Shown here: positions 50,049-59,162 of the stretch, piece by piece | Numbering within the stretch: position 1 is the stretch's first letter | Layout: each line of letters starts with the position of its first letter | Assembly (NCBI GenBank): GCA_017631275.1 | Contig: JAGBTQ010000012.1 | Span: forward strand, 48,458 to 112,457 | DNA length: 64,000 nt | Direction of reading: 5' to 3' | From: Alistipes sp. | GTDB taxonomy: Bacteria; Bacteroidota; Bacteroidia; Bacteroidales; Rikenellaceae | Notes under the pieces: model-generated | What the model saw: the letters and a program-made list of their open reading frames with translations, nothing else | What the model was told of the DNA's origin: nothing | The model's database searches: none | Position numbers and translations under genes: made by a program

Positions 50049-51452
50049 ATGTCGAAATATCTTATCTGCATAATGGCACTATGCGTGCCACTCGGCCTCT
50101 TTGGTCAGGACGTGGAACGACCCCTCACGTTAGAGGAGGCGGTGACTATTGCGCGCAACAATAACCTTACGTTAGCCCTTGCCAAGGAGCGTGTTGCCAC
50201 AGCACAAGCCCAAAGCAAAGAGCTAAATGCGCTGTGGTATCCCACACTCACGCTTACGGGTGAATACACGCACTCGCTTACGGAGATTGCTGCCGTCACA
50301 ACCCTAGGCGAAATTGGCAGTGATCTGCTTGGCAACCTTGCACCAGTCATTAGCGAGAACCCTGTTATTGAGGCTCTGGTAAACGACATTGGCAAGAGCC
50401 AGCTTCGCCTACCGATAGTGCCTCGCAACAGCGCTGAGGTTGGTGTTGAGCTAATATGGGTGGTATTTAGCGGTGGTCGCAGGGTGGCAGCATCACGCAT
50501 AGCCAAGGGGCTACTATCTGTGGCAAACGAGCAATATAGCGCCACGCAAGATGGAGTCGTAGTAGCCGTTGCGGAGGCATACTGGGGCTTAGCACTTGCC
50601 CGAGAGCTTACGAACGTAAGACGTAGCGCCCATGCTCAATATGGCGAGCACCTACGTCAGGCACGCAGGCTCGAGGAGGAGGGCATGATAAATCGTGCCG
50701 AAAGGCTCATTGCAGAGGTGGCATACGACCAAAACGCAGCACTTCTCGCCTCGGCAGAGGGCAACCAACAATCAGCCGAGAGGCTTCTTGCCTCGTTGCT
50801 CGATATCGACTCTCTGACAATAACACCCATCACACCCCTACGTATACCCCACACGATACCCAGCAAGGATAGGCTTATAGCACTAATTGCGACAACACCC
50901 ACCATCAACTCTCTAGAACATGGTGCGCAGATTGCCTCGCTCACACTAAATGCCGAGCGCAGTCGCTATCTGCCCACAATCAGCCTTATTGGCCACCAAC
51001 AGCTATGGTCGTCGGGGCTGGATAAGAACATATTTCCACGCACAATAGTGGGTGTTGGGCTCGAATGGACACTCTTTGACGGACTATCGCGCGAAGGTGC
51101 CATAGCTCGGTCGAAATCTGCACTGCGAAGTGCGCAGACCACACTTCAAAAAGCAGACAACGATCTACACACTGCCGTAGAGAGGTATTACGCCACTCTC
51201 ACCACCTCATTAGAGGAGTATCAAGCACAACAAACAACCCTCGCACTTGCCGAGGAACTTCATAGGGCACAACTGCGAGCATTTGCCGAGGGCATGGCAA
51301 CATCATTAGATGTGGTAGATGCCACACAACGTCTTTGCGAGGTTAGGCTCGCACAGCTTGCAACACTATATACGATAGATACCTCGCTCGCCACGCTACT
51401 TATGTTGGTTGGCAAGGCTGATGAGCTAACAACATTTTTCATCTCTCAATAG
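50049..51452 (+). CDS. TolC-family outer-membrane efflux protein
   Basis: The 467-residue product has a signal peptide (MSKYLICIMALCVPLGLFG) and two OEP repeats. Landmarks are RPLTLEEAVTIARNNNLTLALAKERVATAQAQSKELNALWYPTLTL (about 24-70) and the second-half counterpart LNAERSRYLPTISLIGHQQLW (about 302). Long helices would form the periplasmic tunnel. It is the first gene of a four-gene export operon with an HlyD-type protein and two permeases. Confidence 0.92.
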   Translation: MSKYLICIMALCVPLGLFGQDVERPLTLEEAVTIARNNNLTLALAKERVATAQAQSKELNALWYPTLTLTGEYTHSLTEIAAVTTLGEIGSDLLGNLAPVISENPVIEALVNDIGKSQLRLPIVPRNSAEVGVELIWVVFSGGRRVAASRIAKGLLSVANEQYSATQDGVVVAVAEAYWGLALARELTNVRRSAHAQYGEHLRQARRLEEEGMINRAERLIAEVAYDQNAALLASAEGNQQSAERLLASLLDIDSLTITPITPLRIPHTIPSKDRLIALIATTPTINSLEHGAQIASLTLNAERSRYLPTISLIGHQQLWSSGLDKNIFPRTIVGVGLEWTLFDGLSREGAIARSKSALRSAQTTLQKADNDLHTAVERYYATLTTSLEEYQAQQTTLALAEELHRAQLRAFAEGMATSLDVVDATQRLCEVRLAQLATLYTIDTSLATLLMLVGKADELTTFFISQ

Positions 51453-51454
51453 CA

Positions 51455-52447
51455 ATGAAACAGAGATTTTCATATATCGCCTTTTGGGTAATTGTATTGG
51501 CAATAGCAACCCTCTCCATAGTAGGCATTCTTGCATCGCACCACTCGACACCGCCACTGCAAGGCACAGTCGAGGCGCCCGAGATACGCATATCGGGAAA
51601 GCTTGCGGGCAGGGTCGCAGAGATATGTGTTCGTGAGGGCGACAACATCTCCGAGGGTGACACCCTCATAGTAATACATTCGCCCGAAACCGAGGCTCTA
51701 CACTCGCAGGCTGTTGCCCTGGAGGGTGCGGCAATAGAGCAGAGCAACAAAGTAGATGAGGGTGCACGTAGCGAGGTTATAGCCTCGGCTGAGCAGCTAT
51801 GGCAGGGTGCAAAGGCTCAGCGCACGCTTGCCGAAAATACCTTCCATAGGGTTGTGCGCCTATGGCAAGATAGCATTGTGTCGCTACAACGCAAAGAGGA
51901 GGCCGAAGCCCTATATCTCTCTGCCTCGGCAGCGGAGAGGGCAGCTTTCGAGCAATATCTTCTTGCACGCAAAGGGGCACAGAAACAAGACAAGGAGAGT
52001 GCCCACTACATGGCTGCTGCCGCAGCAAGCAGCGTAAGTGGTGTCGAGGCAGTGCTGCGCGATGCTCACCTAAGATCTCCCACAAATGGCATTGTGGCAG
52101 AGATATATCCCGCAGAGGGTGAGCTCGTAGGCATTGGCACGCCACTGCTATCGATTGTGGATATAGCAAAGCCCTACGCCGTGTTCAACGTACGCGAGGA
52201 TATGATGCCTCGCTTTAAGCTTGGACAGAGAATACGTTGCGATGTTCCCGCCATTGCCACACCCAACATCGAATGGGAGATATGCTATATCGCACCCTTA
52301 GGCAGCTATGCTACATGGCGAAGCTCGCACCTTGCCGAGAGCTATGACATGCGCACATTCGAGGTTCATGCTCGACCCACAAAGCATGTTGAGGGTCTAT
52401 ACCCTGGCATGAGTGTCTTGCTAACAATCGAAAATATTGAGCAATGA
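51455..52447 (+). CDS. HlyD-type membrane-fusion protein
   Basis: The 330-residue product has an N-terminal TM (YIAFWVIVLAIATLSIVGILA), a split lipoyl/barrel-sandwich domain (TVEAPEIRISGKLAGRVAEICVREGDNISEGDTL, about 37-70; DAHLRSPTNGIVAEIYPAEGELVGIGTPL, about 200-230), a helical hairpin between them, and a beta-barrel domain ending in MSVLLTIENIEQ. It bridges the inner-membrane permeases to TolC. The next gene starts inside its stop codon (ATGA). Confidence 0.92.
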   Translation: MKQRFSYIAFWVIVLAIATLSIVGILASHHSTPPLQGTVEAPEIRISGKLAGRVAEICVREGDNISEGDTLIVIHSPETEALHSQAVALEGAAIEQSNKVDEGARSEVIASAEQLWQGAKAQRTLAENTFHRVVRLWQDSIVSLQRKEEAEALYLSASAAERAAFEQYLLARKGAQKQDKESAHYMAAAAASSVSGVEAVLRDAHLRSPTNGIVAEIYPAEGELVGIGTPLLSIVDIAKPYAVFNVREDMMPRFKLGQRIRCDVPAIATPNIEWEICYIAPLGSYATWRSSHLAESYDMRTFEVHARPTKHVEGLYPGMSVLLTIENIEQ

Positions 52448-53595
52448 GAGCATTTTTGAGAGTTCTACGCCGAGAGGTTTTAATAGTTGCACACAGACCT
52501 CTACTATGGGTTGCCACAATAGGTGTACCACTATTCTCGGCACTATTCATCTCCACCATATTTGGCAGTGGAGCAATACAAAACATACCAATAGGCGTTG
52601 TAGATGAGGAGTTTACACCAACATCGCGTAGCATTATCCGAACCATAGACTCCTCACCCTCGCTCAACGTAACGCACCACTTTACCTCCTCAACCGAAGC
52701 CCTTGCAGCCATCAAGCAACGAGAGATTTACGGCTACGTCGTTCTGCCACACAACCTAACACACAACATGGTGCAGGGCACACGGGCGACAATACCCTAC
52801 TACTACCACTACGCCTTTATGAGCATTGGGGCACAGGTGCAGTCCACACTTCAGACACTGCTCACCATAATAAGCATCGACCCCATAGTGGTCACTGCAA
52901 ACCAGATGGGCGTCGTGGAGAGCGTCGTGGAGAGCTTCATAGAGCCCACAAATAGCGACATACACCCCATAGGCAACGCCTCGCTAAACTATGGTACATA
53001 CCTCACCGAGCCCTTCTTCTTCATTATGTTCCAGATAGTTATACTCACGACAATGGTCTACGCCCTCGGCACTGAGAGCTCTCACGGCAAGGAGTGGCTT
53101 ACCACAGCCAACAACAACATCTTCACAGCCATAGTGGGTAAGGCCGTGCCATACGTTTGTAGCTTTGTGGCAAGTGGCATGGCGGCACTCTACATAATGA
53201 GCAAGATAGGCAACCTCACCCTCACGTGGGGCTTGGTGGGGGCGATGGTTGGGCTGGTTGTGGCAAGCATATCTCTGGCACTATTTATCTACTCGTTATA
53301 CCCACACATGGCACTGATTCTCAGCGCTGTGTCGATGATTGGCTCGCTCGGAGCAACACTCTCGGGCGTGACATTCCCCATAAATTCGATGTACCCTATC
53401 TTCCGCCACTTAGCACTCCTCCTGCCGATTAGACACTTCACCATAATAACACAAAATATCTTCTACACAGAGGGCGGATATGGGGCTGTGTGGCAACATA
53501 TAGCTATGCTTGCCTCGTTCTGCCTGCTGCCATTCATCACCGCCACACGCCTACGCAAAAGCATAATATCGGGGAGCTATGAGAAGAGTAAATAA
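52444..53595 (+). CDS. ABC-2 type exporter permease (YbhS/YhhJ-like), first
   Basis: The 383-residue product has one N-terminal TM (RPLLWVATIGVPLFSALFIS), a large periplasmic domain (about 45-185; IPIGVVDEEFTPTSRSIIRTID) and five C-terminal TMs with the ABC-2 signature ending in LLPIRHFTIITQNIF. It resembles YbhS/YbhR- and YhhJ-type permeases. It overlaps the HlyD gene by 4 bp and its partner by 17 bp. No ATP-binding subunit is encoded in this operon. Confidence 0.88.
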   Translation: MRAFLRVLRREVLIVAHRPLLWVATIGVPLFSALFISTIFGSGAIQNIPIGVVDEEFTPTSRSIIRTIDSSPSLNVTHHFTSSTEALAAIKQREIYGYVVLPHNLTHNMVQGTRATIPYYYHYAFMSIGAQVQSTLQTLLTIISIDPIVVTANQMGVVESVVESFIEPTNSDIHPIGNASLNYGTYLTEPFFFIMFQIVILTTMVYALGTESSHGKEWLTTANNNIFTAIVGKAVPYVCSFVASGMAALYIMSKIGNLTLTWGLVGAMVGLVVASISLALFIYSLYPHMALILSAVSMIGSLGATLSGVTFPINSMYPIFRHLALLLPIRHFTIITQNIFYTEGGYGAVWQHIAMLASFCLLPFITATRLRKSIISGSYEKSK

Positions 53596-54745
53596 CGCCA
53601 TACGCCTCTTTAACATCTCTTTTAGCAAGGAGCTGCGCGACATCGCCACCTCACTATCGGCTGTGATACTCATCGTTGGCGGAATGATAGCCTATGGCGT
53701 GCTTTACAACCTGCTATACCGACCCAACATAGTGCGCGAAGCCCCTATCGTGGTGATAGACAACTCTCATTCACGCATATCTCGCCACCTTACGAGCCTC
53801 GTAGATGCCTCGCCCAGCGCCGAGATTGTGGCAACAGCCACCGACCTTGGCGAGGCACGCTCCATGCTTAGTCGTAGCGAGGCAGTGGCTATATTGTATA
53901 TGCCTCACGACATGAGCCGACGCATTGGCAGAGGCGAGCAAGCCATATTCGTAACACTCTCGCCCACAGCTACATTCCTCTACTACGAGGCAACCGTAGA
54001 GGCCATTGCCGAGGCTATGCTCGCCCTCGACAGCGACATAAGAGAGGATATGCTATGGACACTCCCCATAACCCTACAAGAGGCACTTAGCAATCGCACA
54101 ACAACCGAGGTTGTTGGCAACGCACTCTTCAACCCCACAAAGGGCTATGCCGACTATCTCATTCCCGTAGTTTTCGTGATTATCATATTTCAGACGATGG
54201 TCATGGTTGTGAGCATGACCAGTGGCGGACGCCGAGCCATGGGCATAACACCTCTGCGAGGCAGAGAGATAGGCTTTGGCGGGCGTGTGACAATCACCCT
54301 CGCACGAAGCGCCACATACTGCCTAATCTACAGCATGCTATCAATATTCCTTGTCGGATTGTTGCCCCATATATTTGACCTGCCACACCTCGCCTCTACA
54401 CCGAAATTGGCAATGCTCCTACTCCCCTTTATGCTCGCCACGTCGCTCTTCGGACAGGCCTTCGGACGACTATTCAACGACCGTGAAGCACCCGTCGTGC
54501 TCATCACCTTCTTCTCCGTGGGTCTTATCTTCATCGCCGGCATCTCCTACCCTCTCGAGCTCCTGCCCACGCTCTGGAAGGCTGTGCACTACCTCTTTCC
54601 CGCTGCCCCCGCCACCCTCGCCTTCGTCGAGCTCAACTCGATGAGCTCATCGCTCGCCGACATCGCCCCACAACTCACCAACCTATGGCTACAATCTGCC
54701 GCCTACCTCCTCCTCGCCACCCTCCCCTCGCGAGGTTTCAGATAA
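53579..54745 (+). CDS. ABC-2 type exporter permease, second
   Basis: The 388-residue product has the same layout: TM1 (LSAVILIVGGMIAYGVLYNLL), a periplasmic domain (about 50-190; APIVVIDNSHSRISRHLTSLVDAS) and a C-terminal five-helix ABC-2 part (FAGISYPLELLPTLWKAVHYLFPA). The two permeases should form a heterodimer that exports a drug-like or lipid substrate through TolC. The missing ATPase must be supplied from elsewhere, or the pair works without one. Confidence 0.87.
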   Translation: MRRVNNAIRLFNISFSKELRDIATSLSAVILIVGGMIAYGVLYNLLYRPNIVREAPIVVIDNSHSRISRHLTSLVDASPSAEIVATATDLGEARSMLSRSEAVAILYMPHDMSRRIGRGEQAIFVTLSPTATFLYYEATVEAIAEAMLALDSDIREDMLWTLPITLQEALSNRTTTEVVGNALFNPTKGYADYLIPVVFVIIIFQTMVMVVSMTSGGRRAMGITPLRGREIGFGGRVTITLARSATYCLIYSMLSIFLVGLLPHIFDLPHLASTPKLAMLLLPFMLATSLFGQAFGRLFNDREAPVVLITFFSVGLIFIAGISYPLELLPTLWKAVHYLFPAAPATLAFVELNSMSSSLADIAPQLTNLWLQSAAYLLLATLPSRGFR

Positions 54746-54821
54746 GATATTTCCACATGCATAGGCAGAGGGCAAAGTAGCATTATTCTCTATTTGTAGT
54801 ACATCGTAAGGGGTTTGGCTG

Positions 54822-54829
54822 TATCTTTG
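54822..54829 (+). promoter_or_regulatory. -7 promoter box of the EamA gene
   Basis: TATCTTTG lies 21 bp before the ATG at 54851. Confidence 0.65.
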
Positions 54830-54850
54830 TGCTCGAAACGAAGATACGAT

Positions 54851-55741
54851 ATGAAAAAGTTGAGTAAAGAGGCCCTCATAGGTTATCCTGCCGGCATAAT
54901 CACGGGCATAACATATGGACTAAATCCACTATTTGGCATGCCGTTGATGAACAACGGCGCCGCCATAGAGTCGATACTATTCTTTCGCTACGCCTTTGCT
55001 GTGGTGATTTTGGGGGCATTCCTTTGGCTTACTAAGCAGAGCTTCAAGATTACGGTAAAGCAGGCGGGTGTGTTGCTCGTTCTCGGCTTGCTCTATACCT
55101 CAAGTAGCATCTGCCTCTTCGAGGCGTACAACTACATCGCCTCGGGTCTGGCAACAACGCTCATCTTCCTATATCCAGTGCTGGTGGCTATTATCATGGT
55201 CTTTTTGCGTGTCGTCCCTTCGTGGCCCGTATGGCTTGCCATAGCAGCAACTTTTGGCGGTGTGCTCGTTATGACGCAGGGCAGTAGTGGCGAGGCGATA
55301 GACCCCGTCGGCGTGCTGTTGTCACTCGGCTCGGCATTGGTCTATGCGCTCTTTATCGTCATCATCAACCGCAGCAAGGTTATTGCTGAGATATCCAACA
55401 CGCTTCTTACCTTCTATGCCTTGACGGTGGGAGCGACGGTATTTCTCTGCATGATCCTACTCTCCGATACCGCCATTACCGCAGGTATCGAGGGCGGAAG
55501 TGCGTGGCTTAACTTGGTGGGCTTGGCACTGCTACCGACAATCGTTTCGACAGCTACACTCGCTATCGCAACCCGCAACATCGGCGCAACAAAGGCCTCG
55601 GTGCTGGGCGTCTTTGAGCCTATTACAGCCATTCTTGTTGGCACGCTGATGTTCGGCGAGCCACTTACCACCAACATCGTAGTCGGCATCTGCATCGCCA
55701 TTGTCGCCGTGACATTTATGATATCGGTAACGAAACGATAG
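54851..55741 (+). CDS. EamA-family (DMT) transporter
   Basis: The 296-residue product has ten hydrophobic helices in two EamA halves: GITYGLNPLFGMPLMNNGAA at the start of the first, SSICLFEAYNYIASGLATTLIFLYPVLVAI near its end, and ATRNIGATKASVLGVFEPITAILVGTLMFGE in the second. It probably moves amino acids, nucleotide-sugar-like or other metabolites. I chose ATG 54851 because it follows the promoter box; the longer frame starts inside the promoter. It converges with the DUF5714 gene 10 bp away. Confidence 0.9.
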   Translation: MKKLSKEALIGYPAGIITGITYGLNPLFGMPLMNNGAAIESILFFRYAFAVVILGAFLWLTKQSFKITVKQAGVLLVLGLLYTSSSICLFEAYNYIASGLATTLIFLYPVLVAIIMVFLRVVPSWPVWLAIAATFGGVLVMTQGSSGEAIDPVGVLLSLGSALVYALFIVIINRSKVIAEISNTLLTFYALTVGATVFLCMILLSDTAITAGIEGGSAWLNLVGLALLPTIVSTATLAIATRNIGATKASVLGVFEPITAILVGTLMFGEPLTTNIVVGICIAIVAVTFMISVTKR

Positions 55742-55751
55742 TGGCTGTCAA

Positions 55752-56471
55752 CTACAAGGTAAAGTCAAATATCTCATCTGCCGCATTCTTGGGAAAGAAG
55801 GGGCAACGCGCGCGAATACACTGGTTGTTTTTGCCAAAATGTCGGCATACCACCGAAGATTTATCCATAGAGATACCGAAATTCTCCTCTACAAAATCAA
55901 TGGCTGAGAGAGTGCTAAGATAGGAATCTCGCTTACAGCATCGTGGGCCACCCACCTCGGCAATCTTGGCTAACGACGTAGCCGTCATCTTGTGCGACAA
56001 GGCAAAAGGCTCGATAGTCAAGGGTGTAGAGTGCGAGATGACGGAAACGAACATTCCAGAGCTCAACCCCGCGCCACAAGCACCCCAAAAGCCGCAAGCC
56101 CCACCTGGCACCTGCTTGCCTCGCTTCATCAGCTCAACCAGTGCGTCACCGAGCACAACATCTCCTCCCGCATTTCGATATGCCGTAAGCAACGCCGCAC
56201 CCACCATCACATGGTGTTCGGGGCCGTGCATGTGGCAGAAGGGCATCGCCATCATTTTCTCCAAAATCTCTATCGGGTTCTTCGAGGTATGGTCAAGACA
56301 AAGCTTGTAGATGGCATCTATACCCTTTGTGTGGCACTCGTTGCAGACATAATGTCCCTGCTCGCAACAAGTATTGCTCTGCTCGCTATTATGACAGATA
56401 GCACACTCCATAATAATCTCATTTTCAAGATATTTCAGCGGAGCACTGCATATCAAACATTCTTCCTTCAT
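55752..56471 (-). CDS. DUF5714 protein (Cys-rich)
   Basis: The 239-residue soluble product has many Cys residues in pairs: CLICSAPLKYL, CAICHNSEQSNTCCEQGHYVCNECH (about 20-48, ring-like zinc ribbons), GPRCCKRDSY, and CRHFGKNNQCIRARCPFF near the C-terminus. The central part with CHMHGPEHHVMVGAALLTAY and PGGACGFWGACGAGLSSG is that of DUF5714, found in anaerobic bacteria and archaea. It may bind metal or iron-sulfur. Function unknown. Confidence 0.8.
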   Translation of the reverse strand: MKEECLICSAPLKYLENEIIMECAICHNSEQSNTCCEQGHYVCNECHTKGIDAIYKLCLDHTSKNPIEILEKMMAMPFCHMHGPEHHVMVGAALLTAYRNAGGDVVLGDALVELMKRGKQVPGGACGFWGACGAGLSSGMFVSVISHSTPLTIEPFALSHKMTATSLAKIAEVGGPRCCKRDSYLSTLSAIDFVEENFGISMDKSSVVCRHFGKNNQCIRARCPFFPKNAADEIFDFTL

Positions 56472-56515
56472 TCTCCTAGAAATTTTAGTTTTCGCTGCAA
56501 ATTATCCTATTGCCC

Positions 56516-56530
56516 CCTTAATCACGCCGT
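56516..56530. repeat. 15-bp direct repeat, right copy
   Basis: CCTTAATCACGCCGT occurs here and at 57355-57369, flanking the GIY-YIG gene. On the minus strand it encodes NGVIKG before TAA 8 codons later, like the end of an alcohol dehydrogenase. Confidence 0.8.
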
Positions 56531-56568
56531 TATATTTACTCTTAAAACAAGGTAGGCTTACTCAATAA

Positions 56569-57330
56569 TTATAATGATTCTCGTATATACCTAATAGCAC
56601 CACGACTGCCAAAGGGATAGTCGCTAACATCTGCGTTCATATAAGGTGAGTCGGGGCAGACTTCTCCTTCAAAACAACAACGAGGTTTTGAGAAAACAGT
56701 GCCGTCATCTGCTTGGTCAACAAATTTATATGATTCTACCTTGATGACACATCTTACAACACCTTTATATACGCCGAGTACATAATCAATATATTCGGCC
56801 TTGGCCCTGTTTATAAACCAGTATTTTCTTGTTGACTCATAAATATCAAATCGCTTATACACCCCTTTGGCTTTTGCCTGATTGTAGCTTTGATTGAGAT
56901 TTACTAACAGTATATTATCCATATCCTTTACGTCTATTTTTGAGCAATCATATATGGCATTTATTTCGTTAATGCTCTTGATACCCTCGTCCCATTGATG
57001 ATGACCTGCAATAAGATTTGTTAGCTGGTTATTGTGATTGAATTTCGAATATGTCAGCATGTCTATCAATGTTGATTCTACAAGATAGGCCTCTTTTTCT
57101 TCAAGGTTGTGGCGTATAATGTAGTGAATCACCTCTTTCCCTTCGGATTTGATACTTCGAATGGTGTCAAGTTTCAAATCGCAACTATTATCTACAATAG
57201 CCGCCGCTACATGCTGGAAAACCCTATCATCTTTGCCTTTTCCAATGTAGAAGATTTTGCTATCTCTTGGGTCAACCAAAGCATATACATAATAACCCAA
57301 AGCCTCTTTAACACTCTGTTTGAATTCCAT
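56569..57330 (-). CDS. GIY-YIG nuclease family protein (LEM-3-like)
   Basis: The 253-residue product begins with YYVYALVDPRDSKIFYIGKGKDDRVFQHV (about 13-41), the GIY-YIG core with VYALVD for GIY and FYIGKG for YIG, the invariant Arg (DDRVFQH) and a Glu in EKEAYLVESTLIDML (about 87-95). The C-terminal half (about 130-250) has a second domain with NLNQSYNQAKAKGVYKRFDIYESTRKYWFIN that I do not recognise. The gene is AT-richer than its neighbours and lies between 15-bp direct repeats inside alcohol-dehydrogenase remnants, so it is probably acquired. Role: defence or a selfish nuclease, not decided. Confidence 0.85.
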   Translation of the reverse strand: MEFKQSVKEALGYYVYALVDPRDSKIFYIGKGKDDRVFQHVAAAIVDNSCDLKLDTIRSIKSEGKEVIHYIIRHNLEEKEAYLVESTLIDMLTYSKFNHNNQLTNLIAGHHQWDEGIKSINEINAIYDCSKIDVKDMDNILLVNLNQSYNQAKAKGVYKRFDIYESTRKYWFINRAKAEYIDYVLGVYKGVVRCVIKVESYKFVDQADDGTVFSKPRCCFEGEVCPDSPYMNADVSDYPFGSRGAIRYIRESL

Positions 57331-57334
57331 ATTC

Positions 57335-57430
57335 TCAATTATTATAAATGGCCACCTTAATCACGCCGTCCAATTTGTTCTCGAATAGATGGTACACCTC
57401 GATAACGTCGGCGAGCTTGGCGCTCAGCAT
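57335..57430 (-). pseudogene. Remnant of a zinc-type alcohol dehydrogenase C-terminus
   Basis: ATG 57430 opens a 31-codon frame MLSAKLADVIEVYHLFENKL followed by DGVIKVAIYNN and a stop. The pattern ADVIxVYHLFENKxDGVIKVAI is that of the last helix and strand of medium-chain zinc alcohol dehydrogenases. Nothing upstream of it continues the family before the SDR gene. It appears to be the 3' end of a dehydrogenase gene otherwise lost. Confidence 0.6.
57355..57369. repeat. 15-bp direct repeat, left copy
   Basis: CCTTAATCACGCCGT, identical to 56516-56530; it is also part of the dehydrogenase remnant. A weaker matching stretch, CTCAATwATTATAA, flanks the same gene at about 57334 and 56561. Confidence 0.8.
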
Positions 57431-57446
57431 TTAGGCATTCTAGATT

Positions 57447-58163
57447 TTACTCCTCCAACTTCCAGCCACAATCTCCGTGGTAAATCATCTGGCGGGTCAT
57501 ACCGCCATCGATGCAGATATTCTCGCCCGTGATAAAGCCCGCCTTGTCGCTACAAAGGAACAGCACCATATTGGCAATATCCATCGGATTGCCCACCCTG
57601 CCTGCAGGCTGCTGTGTAGCGTCGGGACCCTCATAGAGGGTGTATGCCGTATCAATCCAACCTGGGGAGATGGAGTTCACTCTCGCTCGTCCGGCAAGGC
57701 TAACAGCCAGGGCATGAGTGAGTGCCGCAATGCCACCTTTTGCAGCCGTATAGCTCTCGGTCTGTGGCTGGCTCATGCGGTCGCGCGACGAAGAGATATT
57801 GATGATAGATGCACCCTCTGCCAAATGGGGCATAAAGAGTTTTACTAGATAGAACGGCGCCGTAACTCCGACGCTCAGAGCATACTGGAACTCCTCGTAG
57901 GAACACTCATCAATACCTTTCATCAGTGGCATGGCATTGTTGATGATGATATCCACTTTGTTGTGTCTGCTCAGCACCTCGGCAGCAAAAGCCTCCAGCA
58001 CCTCTTTCTTTGAGATATCCCCAACGAAGTGTTCGCCCTCCTGCTTGTCAATCACATAGACCACGGCACCCTGACTGCGAAACTCATCGGCAATGCATCG
58101 GCCAATACCATTAGCACCACCCGTCACTATGACTACTTTATCTTTGAACATATCGGTTTGCAT
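57447..58163 (-). CDS. SDR family oxidoreductase
   Basis: The product (about 238 residues from ATG 58163; a GTG at 58169 is possible) has the cofactor motif VTGGANGIG (TGxxxGIG, about 12-20), Asp for NAD preference at IDKQ, NNAM in place of NNAG, catalytic Ser in ISSSRD and YTAAK (Tyr and Lys, about 151-155), and IDGGM near the C-terminus. It resembles 3-oxoacyl-ACP reductase/glucose dehydrogenase-type SDRs. Substrate unknown. It is 10 bp after the nuclease gene, and was probably adjacent to the AraC gene and the lost dehydrogenase before insertions. Confidence 0.9.
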   Translation of the reverse strand: MQTDMFKDKVVIVTGGANGIGRCIADEFRSQGAVVYVIDKQEGEHFVGDISKKEVLEAFAAEVLSRHNKVDIIINNAMPLMKGIDECSYEEFQYALSVGVTAPFYLVKLFMPHLAEGASIINISSSRDRMSQPQTESYTAAKGGIAALTHALAVSLAGRARVNSISPGWIDTAYTLYEGPDATQQPAGRVGNPMDIANMVLFLCSDKAGFITGENICIDGGMTRQMIYHGDCGWKLEE

Positions 58164-58173
58164 AATCACTTAA

Positions 58174-59151
58174 TCAATATCTGTCCAACTTAGCCAAATT
58201 CAGGTATCTATCATAGAAGCGTTCGAAGACTACGCGATATTTGTCGGGGCAATTATGGATTATTGCATCTACAAAATCCTCTAAATTTATATTATTTATC
58301 TTGCCCTTGTACTCGTCACGAAGTCCACCAGTCAAAGACTTTAACTCATCTTTAGTTGTGGGATGTTTCTCAGGGGCAAGGATAATTGAATAGGATAGTA
58401 ACCCCTCTTTATATCCATACATCTCGCTCAACAGAAAATTGCGATAAATCTGAGTAAGTGGAGTATCGCCCTTCATGATGCGCTGCTCCACATCAGGCAT
58501 AAAACGACAAAGCTCCTCTACAGCCTTAAGAGTCTGCCTTCGGGGTATCTTGTTCCCTTCATCATCTCTATCATAAGCGACATTCGTTCCGAGATTTTCA
58601 GAATATTTGGTCTCCACGGCAATGAAACCCCTCTTTCCTGCTGCGTCTTCAAACCTTATTATGGCATCCATTGCACTCTTATCCCCAGTCAGTTTCTCGT
58701 AGTTCTTGGGAATAAATTCCAGTTCAACCTCCGTTACTCTATGTATGGGATAGTCCGGAAGAGCAGACTTTATTACATTTGTTGCTGTCTCTGGCGACTC
58801 CCTAAGCATCTGCCTTAGTGGGCAGAATAGGTTGAATGCCATAGGCTGGCTCGAAAGAAGATTGTTAAAGAGTCGGTCCGCCTCGATAGTTTCGTATGGC
58901 TTCTTATACTCGGGATCTACACGTTTCTTGGCATAGTTGAAAGCATACTCTGTAAGGAAGTTCTTCCAACAACCCTCCTTGGGGCTCTCTCCATTGCTTA
59001 TGTAGTTGCCGTAATAGTGCACATTGCCATATCTATCCGTGTATGGACATATCTCCTCTCCAATCTCATGGCGATAGATCGATTGTAGCTTTCTACACTT
59101 TGCGACAAACTTTGAATCTCCCTTATACTCTTCTCCTAATATATTCTTCAT
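58174..59151 (-). CDS. Putative PD-(D/E)XK restriction-type nuclease (PGN_0703 family)
   Basis: From ATG 59151 the product is 325 residues. The fold is recognised from DAIIRFEDAAGKRGFIAVETKYSEN (about 178-202): an Asp on one strand, then E-x-K on the next, the catalytic set of PD-(D/E)XK nucleases. NYISNGESPKEGCWKNFLTEYAFNYAKKR and the C-terminal YRVVFERFYDRYLNL resemble the family annotated after PGN_0703 of Porphyromonas. The start is chosen to follow the small HTH gene by 11 bp. It may be a restriction or anti-phage nuclease; no cognate methylase is nearby. Confidence 0.78.
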   Translation of the reverse strand: MKNILGEEYKGDSKFVAKCRKLQSIYRHEIGEEICPYTDRYGNVHYYGNYISNGESPKEGCWKNFLTEYAFNYAKKRVDPEYKKPYETIEADRLFNNLLSSQPMAFNLFCPLRQMLRESPETATNVIKSALPDYPIHRVTEVELEFIPKNYEKLTGDKSAMDAIIRFEDAAGKRGFIAVETKYSENLGTNVAYDRDDEGNKIPRRQTLKAVEELCRFMPDVEQRIMKGDTPLTQIYRNFLLSEMYGYKEGLLSYSIILAPEKHPTTKDELKSLTGGLRDEYKGKINNINLEDFVDAIIHNCPDKYRVVFERFYDRYLNLAKLDRY

Positions 59152-59162
59152 ACTTCGAACAT

